Of a stretch of DNA of 28,200 nucleotides, positions 20,100 to 28,200 are shown one piece after another; the first letter of the stretch is position 1; every line of letters begins with the position of its first letter. The DNA is from Sistotremastrum niveocremeum HHB9708 (lineage: Eukaryota > Basidiomycota > Agaricomycetes > Sistotremastrales > Sistotremastraceae): positions 1-28,200 of the forward strand of contig KV419473.1 in the NCBI GenBank assembly GCA_001630475.1, in the 5' to 3' direction. The position numbers and the translations under genes are program-made. Below the pieces are notes generated by a model that saw only the letters and a list, made by a program, of their open reading frames with translations, had not been told where the DNA came from and ran no database searches.

Positions 20100-22900
20100 A
20101 CGGAACCAGAAAGTCGGCCGCAGCACACCTGTCGAATGTTGAGAAAGAGCCGATGCCCCGAGCTGGCTGTCATTCTGGCATCAGTATGACCATATCCTTC
20201 GAGTATTGCGAACCGCGTGGGTGAACGAGCACGGTAACATTGGCAAGCCGTTGTAGACCATTGTGAACTTATGAGTCCTGAGTCCCAGAACAGCTGGTGC
20301 AAAGGAAAGCCGTGCTCCCGATTTGCTAGATCGCTGTGGACGTAAGAAGCTCTGCACTGTAAGCGAGAATGATTAGCGTGAAGCGTGGAGCCAGAAGAGG
20401 AGCGGCTTAGGTCCTACATACTTCCCAGGAACGCAGTGCATTTGCCGAGGCTTCCTGCAACTTAGGATTTGCGTGTGCCAATTGTTATATGTGACGGCGA
20501 ATGTCGGAAGCGAAGTGTCTGGATAGCTTTTGACAACAGCCGCCGCCGCAGCTCACAAAGGTCGAAGAACTGTAAATGCGAATCAAGATACCAGAAGGTC
20601 TAAAGAAAGTCGCAGAGTCCCAATATTAGTGCGAGGACGGATTGAATTACACCCATTCTCCGATGATGACAGAGCTTTTTACTTGGTATTCAGTCGCGCC
20701 TCGCATTGAATCTCAAAATCTCCAGACGAAATTGCATGGAGTTTAGAAGGCTGAGGGATCAAACGTGCAGGTTGCGATGAGAATAGAATACTCCCGCAAC
20801 GCCATCTACAGGTTTTGCCCTATCGGCAATTCGAAAAGCCCGCGCGAAGAACCGCTTTCATCCTGAAAGATACCTATGCTATCGATATGAAGGACGAAGG
20901 TGGTTCCATAGTCCGACCAAAGTCGAGTCCGGCAACTGGTGGAGAGAGCGCAACCGAAGAGTCGAACTTGCGGTTTGACAGTTCTTAGATTCAGCAGACT
21001 GTGGGTACACCGAGTATCTGGCTTTAGAGTTGACTTCATGTCGGAGAGAGCGGTTTGCGTTGAGAGGGCGAATCACTCTAGTTTGCAAGCCTGTTCAACC
21101 TTCCCGTCATGGTGCACAGCACGAAAGATTATCGTGGGAATCTCACCCTGACGGTCGTTCTAACTTCCAATTGCAGTCCGACGTTTTTGAGGCCATTCTT
21201 ACAGAATAAATCAGTTATTATTGAATACATCATGCTACTCCTCGTCATCAGCAATTACTGGAACTCAGTCTGCTTCATTTAGCCAATCTTCCGAGTACAA
21301 CCGACAAGCTCAACGTCACCAACAGGTAATATTTTACATTTCTACCAGGATCAGCTGACGATTAAGTTGTCGGAATATGCGGCCGTAGCTGCTTTGAGAA
21401 GCGAGTCACTCCCTCGAGACTAGGAGACTAGAATGAGTTCAGATGAGGTCAAGGGACGTCAGAGAATAGAGTTGCGGGCTGTCCCGGCTTCTCTCGGAAA
21501 ACGTAAATGTTCCGGACCCCTTCGGCTGCCGGACCCGGTCATAGAGCTCTCACACCGCTGAGCCACTCTGAAGCCGACGTCAACAGAGGATGCTACCGAA
21601 TAAGCTCGGCATCTCCACGCACAAGTTTCGTGTGCGCAATTGAGAGTCTTCAATGAGATTGAAGTGTAGACTGAGTATGATGGCCGATTGTTCCGCTGCA
21701 GTTAGGTGGAATTAATTGGCAGGGTGTTGCCGCGGACTGATATAAATGTGGGGAAGTGCGCAGTGCAAGCATTCATTGAGGGTCCGTGAGGCGATTCAGA
21801 GGGCAAGTATTGATTTCAAAGAGTTATTGTGTATGAATTTTTGAAGCCGAGCGCAATCGAACGAAGGCCGCGAGCACCAAACATGCCGAGAACAATGGTG
21901 CCAACAGAAGGCTTCCCAGAAGTGACACTTGAACAAATCAAATCTGAGATGACGCTGCCGATGAGTTGAATGATCAAGAGCAAACCCCATAATCAAGGGT
22001 CGCGGAGACTGGCTGAACTGAGGTCAAGGGTTAGATGATCTGATTGCGCCAGTGTTGTTGAACTTCAGAAGAGCTTCGAGGAGGCTGTACAGTGACAGAA
22101 CGCAGCGGATAATAATAAAACGCACTTGGTGTGGGATTTCTGAAGACGATGTTCGCCCGAGTTTCGTATCATCGAGCTAGACGCTAGAATAGGCGCCGGG
22201 TACATATCAGCCAACTCCCGAGAACCAGAGCCAATCAAGCAGGGCGTAAAAAGGGGAATGTTGAGCGAGATATTGAGCCTTCTGTTGAGCAGATTGCCAC
22301 ACGATCGGCAATGAGGAGAGGATGGAATCCGTACAAGGTCGCAGGCCGTGTTCAAAGCCCAATCGTCTCGAGAGCGTAGCTTATGATACGTAACTGAAGA
22401 TCAAGATTCAGTCAATTTATGACGTAGAATAGGTTCACGACGCACCTGTCTCGACATGGATCTCTCAAGCTTTCGTCTCTCATCTCTCACTTCGATCGAT
22501 GATTGGCAAGACGAGGTGGCACGAGCGCTCAGACCTGATAATATGATGTAAGATTCACGAAGGTCGTAGAGCAGAGATGATTACCATGGGGTCAGGCATA
22601 ACGAGTTGGCGAACGCCTCAGATTCCTTTGCAGTCAGTCAACGCCCGATGATGGCCCCTATCTGCCGATTTGTCAATTTCCTCTTCTCACTCACGACACC
22701 TCACTGGAGTCCAATGTAGCCATATTTGAATAACTTCTTCAGAATGGGAATATCGAACGAAGCAAGCTTGGGCGAAAGACCGAACGTGTCATCAAAGCGG
22801 TTCGAGTAAAGACAGTCGGATATGGAAGCAGTGAATCAGGCAATCTCAAATCCAGTTCTAGTCCAACATTGACGTCCCGTAGCACATTTCAGATTGAATC
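20100..22900. other. 2.8-kb region without a supported gene
   Basis: Only short overlapping frames in both directions. On the minus strand between about 22060 and 22860 several stretches are protein-like (for example SNRFDDTFGLSPKLASFDIP near 22770-22810) and donor/acceptor pairs exist, but no consistent join could be made. This may be the decayed 3' part of unit 8. A plus-strand GATATAAATG at about 21739 is the only TATA-like site noted. No promoter block of the array type is present. Confidence 0.4.
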
Positions 22901-22903
22901 GCT

Positions 22904-23155
22904 TCATAACGACGAGCGAGTCTCAAGAGAGCCCAGACAACGCCAGACGTGGCATGAAGAGGCGGAGTTACAATCTCGGTCCAACGCTATGAGAATATTA
23001 CGTAATGAACTCGTTGTTCGTTTGTTGACTCGAGTTTTCTCGTTTCCGTGCGCACTGCGGATTCGAATCAAACGTCGCATAGTATTATCCAATATAAGAA
23101 TATCTACAGCGCAAACTTCTCGCGCCTCAAGGGACAAGACGGAGAGAACACCCAA
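22904..23155 (-). CDS. putative exon of unit 8 containing the LDN motif
   Basis: An open frame ending in TGA at 22904. It includes EVCAVDILILDNTMRRLIRI and, later, TTSSLRNILIALDRDCNSAS. The LDN stretch agrees residue by residue with unit 6 (VLDNVMLRLIQNLR), better than the DNA does. The listed 5' end is arbitrary (first start-like codon); an upstream acceptor is expected. Confidence 0.35.
   Translation of the reverse strand: MGVLSVLSLEAREVCAVDILILDNTMRRLIRIRSAHGNEKTRVNKRTTSSLRNILIALDRDCNSASSCHVWRCLGSLETRSSL
23061..23105 (-). repeat. LDN block of unit 8
   Basis: ATTCGAATCAAACG then ATTATCCAAT (23084-23093) on the plus strand. Core conserved, flanks diverged. Confidence 0.6.
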
Positions 23156-23247
23156 GCATGCGATAAAAGACAGAGAATCTCACAAAGATGCATCTCGATA
23201 CCTGCCTGAAGGAACCTCTTCCGCACTGTCTTTACGAGATTGAGAAC

Positions 23248-23600
23248 TTATGCGGTTCTGAATCCCCCGCCAGACAGAATTTTATCGGGATTCCCATTAC
23301 GAGAAACCAAAGTCATCTGTTATAGTTGTGAGGATCTGTAATTCAACAAAGATATCCGATAAATAAAATACGTACAATCGTCTTAATCTTGATTTTCTGT
23401 GCCAATCGGTCGAAACTCACAGACGAATCCTCATCCAACAGCCAACCGTTCCCAAACGTCACGAACGACCTTGAGAGTGTCAACTAGGAAAGAAATGGAA
23501 AATATGAAACTCGGACTTACGGAGACAGATATTGGGCGAGCGGAGATTGTCAATCTGAAGGCGAAATGACAGCAAAAACGTTCAGGCAATCTGTAGGAGG
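23248..23600 (-). CDS. putative middle exons of unit 8
   Basis: A frame ending SARPISVS at 23521 joins across a 37-nt intron (23484-23520, GTAAGT to TTCCTAG) to 36 open codons (23483-23376: LTLSRSFVTFGNGWLLDEDS, ending KIKIKTI). These join across a GTACGT...AACAG intron (23317-23375) to 22 codons plus TAA (23316-23248: MTLVSRNGNPDK, then ILSGGGFRTA). All joins are phase 0. The W-L-L-D segment corresponds to the Y-x-L-D motif of other units. An alternative phase for the first join is also open for a short way, so the model is tentative. Confidence 0.4.
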
Positions 23601-23876
23601 ACTCCCTTATCAAATTCAATGAATACTGATTCAACTGATGATCGGGGATAAGAATATACGCACCGAGCCTTTTTCCTCCTTCGATGGTGGAGCCTTCACT
23701 GTGCGAGAATATCTGCAAAGATCCAGCAGCGAGGAAGTCTATCTCCCTTTGACCAAACACGATATTCGTCACCAAGATAATTTAATTGGAAGAAAGCAAT
23801 GTCACGCATATCCAAGATGTAGAGTGAAAAGGAAGACGGTCAAAAGGAAAGATAAAAGAGGACCCTCGATGAAGAA

Positions 23877-23941
23877 GATAGATAGAGATAGATCGATGGG
23901 AGATGGGGGACTTTCGAGCCAATCTTGGTCTCCTTTTATAC
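23877..23941 (-). promoter_or_regulatory. core promoter of unit 8
   Basis: Minus-strand GTATAAAAGGA (23931-23941) then CCCCCATCTCCCATC and GATCTATCTCTATC. The TATA box is TATAAAAG, the best canonical form in the window. Confidence 0.65.
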
Positions 23942-24250
23942 ACCAGAGAGTCGGAGATCTAACGTTTCAGAGGTCTGGAAGGATACGATCAGAGGAGGAG
24001 ATTGGATGATTGGCTTGGCGATGAGGGAGAAGTCGGAAGGTGTCACGGAGGAGATCGACGGAATGATGAGGGTCGGAAAGAAGAAGGTGGATCTTCAGGA
24101 GAAAGAAGCTTCGATCATTCCGTATAGATTGGAGACATGTCAGATCGAAGGATCGGATCGCCAAGACTGTTTTCGGGAACTCGGGAGTGGATACGAGGAC
24201 AAGAGGATTTGGAAGATCATGGAGAGCGATCAAGAGAGGAAAGCAGATGT

Positions 24251-24880
24251 TTTCGAACAAAGAATTTATAGAATTGCCAAGAGTAAAGACAACAAATAGA
24301 CCAAACACAGAAACCATACTGAAGCACTCAGACCCGGACCTATGCACGTAACATCAACGGCTCGGGAGCTCGATAAGCTATACCAGAGATACGTCAGTGG
24401 CGTGGCGGATGAATAGTTCGTAAACCTTACATAGATGCTGCGTCTACCCCTTATTCCCGAGAACTCCAACGAGAGCGGTCCTAGTCGAAACACCCAGTTC
24501 TTCAGGCAAAGACTAAGTCGGAGTAAAGCATAAGATCAGCTGATGCGTACCATGTACAGCAAAGAAAAGCTCACAGAATCTAGGTACGCTAGAGATGCAG
24601 CTCAAGAGTCATGGGCCTTCATGATGCCGAAACCGACAGTACTCGAGACTATGAAACGGCATCCATTCAATGCACAGTAGATGAAAGAGAATCAACGAAC
24701 GTACCGTCGTCCAGAACTGCAGTACCGAGACCCTCAGTGCGAGACATGCCAAGAAAGAGAAGGTGCAGGGGTGCAGTAGTCTGGTAATGGAGAGAGACCA
24801 AGAAGGGGATATATGTCTGTGAGATGAGGGGAGATAGAAGGAGATGAGGGGAATCCGTCACAAACGACTTGTTCTTATAC
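24251..24880 (-). repeat. array unit 9
   Basis: The shortest copy. Promoter 24822-24880; a degenerate LDN block at 24251-24295 (TTTTCGAACAAAG then AATTGCCAAGAG). The minus-strand frame there reads VFTLGNSINSLFENICF, still parallel to LDN-x-x-x-x-L-F-x-x-N. A small spliced frame MSRTEGLGTAVLDD, then AYLDS, then SLPEELGVSTRTALVG can be built with GTACGT/CTCTAG and GTGAGC/ACTTAG introns and ends in TAG, but it is very short. Confidence 0.4.
24822..24880 (-). promoter_or_regulatory. core promoter of unit 9
   Basis: Minus-strand GTATAAG (24874-24880) then TTCCCCTCATCTCCTTC and TATCTCCCCTCATC. Confidence 0.5.
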
Positions 24881-25562
24881 TGCAAAGCTGAAGAAAATCG
24901 ATCGATTCAGGGTACCCGATCATCGGAACGAGTCGCTCGATCCACAATTTGACAGGACTTCTTTCGGAGAGCTCGGAAGGATGGTGGGGACCCAAATGAG
25001 ATGAGGCGTCAACTCGGGTTCGTACTGCATTGAGCTCGAAATCTCGATCGTTGATGACATTGATGACAGCACGATCCGCGGATCTGTCTCCGAAGCTTCC
25101 GAAGGTTTCACTCAATTCACTGTGCACATTAAGAATCAGAAACATCACACGAATGTCGGACGAAATACTGTTATTATTTATGATACAAGAAGCGTAACAT
25201 ACACGGGAGAATGCGCTCTCCAAACACCCCACAGCTCGGCAAACCCACAATTTCAGACTTCTAGGATGAAGACGTCATAGAGATGGAACTCCACTGAGCA
25301 CGAGCACCGATATGAATATCACTGAATAGGGAAAAAGAAAGTAGAGTGATGCTCACCTCATCTGAGATATGCTCTCCAGATTCATCACGTCCACAGGAAG
25401 ACGTGAGAGGGTTGACAGAAAGACCACGACTACAGCTATGAATGAGACAAAAGCAAGCATCCGAAAATATACTACGAGCTCACCAGAACTACTACACACA
25501 TATCTGACCCACACAATAGGCCGCAGACGAGGACAAGCTACTCGCGTCAGCACTACACCACA

Positions 25563-25721
25563 TTACTTCATCAAAGAGTCAGCGACTGTCTTGAGAGAAG
25601 TGAAGAGAGAACACAGACCGATTAAATTCGCCAATTTTTGCACACCGAGCGAAGTGAGATGGACCTTTGAGGAGACTGACGACCTCCGTGATATGTCCAA
25701 GATGAATATACAAGAAGGCAT
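25563..25721 (-). CDS. possible first exon or small ORF of unit 10 (52 aa)
   Basis: The first ATG after the TATA box (about 75 bp downstream) opens 52 codons ending in TAA. The start is MPSCIFILDISRRSS, including an I-L-D-I-S stretch like the E-L-D-I-S of unit 5. It could be a complete small protein or a chance frame; no domain recognised. A longer frame through this region is rejected because it would run across the promoter. Confidence 0.25.
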   Translation of the reverse strand: MPSCIFILDISRRSSVSSKVHLTSLGVQKLANLIGLCSLFTSLKTVADSLMK

Positions 25722-25737
25722 CGCCGACGACGCAGGA

Positions 25738-25798
25738 TAGATGGGAAGAAGATAGAGAGAGATGGGGGAATCCGTTCGTCGAGGTGCCCTTCTTATAC
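25738..25798 (-). promoter_or_regulatory. core promoter of unit 10
   Basis: Minus-strand GTATAAG (25792-25798) then TTCCCCCATCTCTCTC and TATCTTCTTCCCATC. Nearly the same as unit 9. Confidence 0.55.
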
Positions 25799-26140
25799 TC
25801 CAGCGACTCGACGAAGATCGGGTTGTTGATCTCGATCTTCGGGACGTACGGCTCAGATTGACAGGATCGACAGGAGTTCTCCGAGACCATCGGGAGAGAC
25901 GGGAGCATTTCTGGCAGATCGAGTCGAAGGCTGCGATCGATCGATCAACTCCGGCGTCTAATCTCGATCGACGTTGGCGACGAATAGGGAAGGAGCCAAG
26001 AGTCCACCAGATATGTGCCATGTGCCGCTTGGTGAACGTCGATGAGGGAGACATGTGGGAGATGGCCGGTGAAGTGATACGCTGAGCTGAGCGAGTAGGG
26101 CATCGCAAGACATTTGCGTTGGATGACAGAATGAGCAGCA

Positions 26141-26455
26141 TTACCAAGTCGAGATAGTCAGCGTGAATCCGGCGCGAGAGATGAGGGACTCGTACGAAAC
26201 GATACATGAGCACGTTGTCGACACCACACAAATCTTCTCCCAGACGCGCATGGATGGATACGAAAGTCGCAGATCAAGAACCCAAGTCACGAAAATGAAC
26301 AGTATCCGCGCATCCACAGCAATACGCACGTTCATGCCTAGGTATTGACAGTTCGAGAGAGTCTCATGACCGTCCGTAGTCCAGAGCTTGTAGAGCAGTC
26401 GAATTGACTCGAAAGCGTCCAATGCGAGGATGTAAGCGGAGTTCGAAATTCTCAT
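26141..26455 (-). CDS. putative 3' exon of unit 11 (up to 104 aa)
   Basis: An ATG at 26455 opens 104 codons. It begins MRISNSAYILALDAFESIRL and matches the ISNSADSLSA segment of units 1 and 2 at the same distance from the LDN block. The rest is hydrophobic with Trp and Cys (for example LFIFVTWVLDLRLSYPS). A GTGCGT donor after GMN might cut the frame earlier. Confidence 0.35.
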   Translation of the reverse strand: MRISNSAYILALDAFESIRLLYKLWTTDGHETLSNCQYLGMNVRIAVDARILFIFVTWVLDLRLSYPSMRVWEKICVVSTTCSCIVSYESLISRAGFTLTISTW

Positions 26456-26499
26456 GTTGGCTCATCGACGACTTCGTATTCTGTCCTCATTTGACACCG

Positions 26500-26550
26500 C
26501 AGATCAGGCGGAAATAAAATGCAGTTATCCAATCCAGCAAAAATGTATCA
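26500..26550 (-). repeat. LDN block of unit 11
   Basis: GTTATCCAAT at 26524-26533. The minus-strand frame reads DTFLLDWITAFYFRLICGVK and then stops, with Trp replacing the Asn of LDN. The plus-strand flank AGGCGGAAATAAAATG is diverged from TCGAACAAAAA. Confidence 0.5.
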
Positions 26551-27310
26551 TCAAAGCGAGTAATTGGGCGAATCGGAGGGAGCCTCAGGATCGAGTCGAT
26601 CGAGGGCGCATCAGATCGAATGAGAATCATGTGGAAGGCTCTGGTTGATAATGCCTGAAGATCTCAGATATCATTAGTGCACATCACCTGAATTGTCTTG
26701 GCAGAAATCCCAACTTCCGAGAGATAGATGCGCATATACGGTACGAAAATCATATATTCAAGCAGTCATAATGCTTCCGGAGCATCTGTAAATAGTTCTA
26801 ACCATATATCACCCAGATTCAAAAACCCAAACGTTCGTCAGAGATATCAAGAGAGGTATGCAGTTCGCCTATTCAGCGCCGAGGTTCATTAGCAAAGACT
26901 GGCCTGATAACTGAGAGAGAGAGAAATAACGCACAGCTCCGCCGAGCCGCTAAACCCGCGACGCTACGATGAGCGACTTGGTATGCCGCAGTTTACAGGG
27001 AACCGAGTCGTGCTGACGCCTTCCCGTCAGTTTCAAATTGGGTAGTAAATAAATGAGAATGCTCACCCAGGTCTCTCGTATTGAATCCACGACTACTCGA
27101 CTTTCTCGAGCATGTCGAACAACTCTGAATAGCTAGTCCAACCATCAATCGAAGCAGCTCGCAAGGAAGATCAGAGAAACCTACAAAAGTCCATGGCTCT
27201 CGGAGTGGATCAAGAACCGCATGTCGAGTAACTGATCGTCAAACAAGAAGCACTGACAGCATTATGAGCAATCCAAGAGAAAGCCCCGGAAACCAAGACA
27301 TCTTAAATAA

Positions 27311-27364
27311 GGTGAGATGGAAGGAAGATGGGGGAGTCGACACTCGGACGCTGACCTTATATAC
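27311..27364 (-). promoter_or_regulatory. core promoter of unit 11
   Basis: Minus-strand GTATATAAGG (27355-27364) then TCCCCCATCTTCCTTCC and ATCTCACC. Standard arrangement. Confidence 0.6.
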
Positions 27365-28104
27365 GCCCAAGGACTGAAGGTTTGGGCCGATACGATCCAA
27401 AGGTATCTTCATCCTCGGAACGGGTGGAGTCAATTGACGGGTCTTCTCAGAGGATCGCAGAGGATCTTCTGTTGGACGAGATTAGTCCTATCGGAGTGCT
27501 ACCCGATCTGGTTCCTCAATCGTCCGAATCGATTCGATTGACACGTTGACAGACAGAGATGTTCTCGGAAGGAATTGAGAAGAAGGAGCTTCCGGAGATC
27601 GGAACGCCAAGTGCAAAGATCGCGGGGAAGCTTCTTGGGAGGATCGATAAGTGATCGAACTGAGGTGAGCCCTCATCAATGGTCCCATCTCTCGATCCGG
27701 CAGATATCCTGCTCCATTGCTCTTTATTCTCAAGAAATCTTCTTCTCTTCATTCTCTCCCCGTTACCCGGATTCTCGTCAGGATCCGCCTGCAAGTTCCG
27801 GAAGAAGAAGTCGAAGCCGGAAAACCGAGGGTCGACGATCGTGAAAGGGGTGGGATCGAGGAAGGACGAGGACAGTGAGTATGAATGTTGTAGTGATGTC
27901 GTTAGCGAGGTAGCATGCGTTCGCCGAGCAACATATATGTTGATCTGAAGGACACGTCATCCGTCACTTCGTCTATCCCGAGTCGAAAATAACATGAGGC
28001 AAATAACAGTAGCCGGAGAGCATGAAGAATGATCCATGGTCTGAGAATAAGGCCTGAGGAGTTGACTAAGTTGGCGAATATCAAAGAGGCCACGTCGGTG
28101 GGCT

Positions 28105-28200
28105 TTAGTGTTTGGATGGGTCGGGTTGGGCTGGGTTGGGCCAGAATAGGGTCGCATCAGAGCTCTGACCCGGACCCGAGTGGCTGGGTCTGGGTTGGGT
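28105..28200. repeat. G-rich GGGTTGGG/GGGTC repeat, runs off the window
   Basis: Plus-strand TGGGTCGGGTTGGGCTGGG and variants from about 28117, then the inverted form GACCCGGACCC near 28168, then TGGGTCTGGGTTGGGT to the end. Short motif, irregular spacing and both orientations suggest a transposon subterminal repeat or a minisatellite. It is not a clean telomere array. Confidence 0.5.

Larger units (their letters stand above)
22900..23941 (-). repeat. array unit 8
   Basis: Promoter 23877-23941, LDN block 23061-23105, and a GGCGGAGTTACAA element at about 22961. A possible start ATG lies about 110 bp after the TATA box. First copy to the right of the pyranose oxidase gap. Confidence 0.5.
25000..25798 (-). 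repeat. array unit 10
   Basis: Promoter 25738-25798, with less clear downstream conservation. No LDN block was found near 24.9-25.1 kb. A frame reading HLYDVFILEV near 25260-25290 echoes HDVYILDAD of unit 6. The left border is approximate. Confidence 0.35.
26141..27660 (-). repeat. array unit 11
   Basis: Promoter 27311-27364, LDN block 26500-26550, SLSA-type segment at about 26400-26455. The upstream region at about 27560-27690 shares GATCGATAAGTGATCGAACTG-like sequence with unit 4's upstream block (ATCGGGAGATTGGTGAACTG). Soon after the TATA box an ATG opens MSWFPGLSLGLLIMLSVLLV, which resembles a signal peptide, but it stops after 20 codons unless spliced. Confidence 0.5.

Noticed and set aside
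21484-21576. tRNA-like segment on the minus strand with an A-box match (TGGCTCAGCGG) and a 7-bp CGGCTTC/GAAGCCG stem
   Set aside because: No B box at the right distance, no plausible anticodon or T arm, and the stem is offset from the A box. A degraded tRNA-derived SINE is possible but unsupported.
25563-26231. 222-codon minus-strand open frame
   Set aside because: It runs straight through the conserved promoter block of unit 10 and its upstream region, and is Arg/Ser-rich as expected for translation of the GATC/CGA-rich DNA. Only the last 52 codons, downstream of the TATA box, were kept as a weak candidate.
1-28200. CRISPR arrays, bacterial operons or Shine-Dalgarno-led genes
   Set aside because: Nothing of the kind is present; the spliced oxidase and TATA-led units are eukaryotic.

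Overview
The window looks like nuclear DNA of a filamentous or dimorphic fungus, most likely a basidiomycete. The one clearly identifiable gene is a pyranose 2-oxidase, a family best known from wood-decay basidiomycetes. It is cut into 17 exons by introns of mostly 42-61 nt, which is typical of Agaricomycotina and Tremellomycetes. Assignment to a finer lineage is inference only.

Layout. 1-406 may hold the 3' end of an unidentified plus-strand gene. 492-658 is a small repeat zone with a 42-bp-period direct repeat and a 74-bp inverted-repeat element. 581-1837 (minus) is an intronless ORF of 418 codons: basic N-terminus, disordered middle, central coiled coil. Its last 26 codons are read from the inverted-repeat element. 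1838-3893 has no gene I can support.

From about 3.9 to 16.6 kb, and again from about 22.9 to 27.7 kb, the DNA is a series of diverged direct copies of one unit of about 1-2 kb, all pointing to the minus strand. Nearly every copy has the same core promoter: a TATA box (TATATAAG or TATAAG) followed by a CCCCATCT/CTATCT-rich start region. I find eleven. About 0.6-0.95 kb downstream lies a second conserved block that encodes the peptide motif LDN-x-x-L-x-F-V-R-N. A third block just past it reads I-S-N-S-x-x-S-L-S-A in the best copies. The two leftmost copies also share later exons. The flanking GATC-rich upstream segments are repeated too. I read this as a tandemly expanded, fast-diverging or partly decayed minus-strand gene family. 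I do not recognise it, and complete gene models could not be built by eye. Unit 3 carries a 268-bp Tc1/mariner- or pogo-like MITE with a TA target duplication.

The pyranose 2-oxidase (17319-19989, minus) sits inside the gap between the two blocks of the array. The remains of another unit lie just 3' of it. The gene encodes 615 aa and keeps the FAD-binding motif, the STHWTC flavinylation motif and the catalytic His/Asn pair. In the family, this flavoenzyme oxidises aldopyranoses at C2 and releases H2O2. 20.1-22.9 kb has no gene I can support. The right edge ends in a G-rich GGGTTGGG/GGGTC repeat that continues beyond the window.
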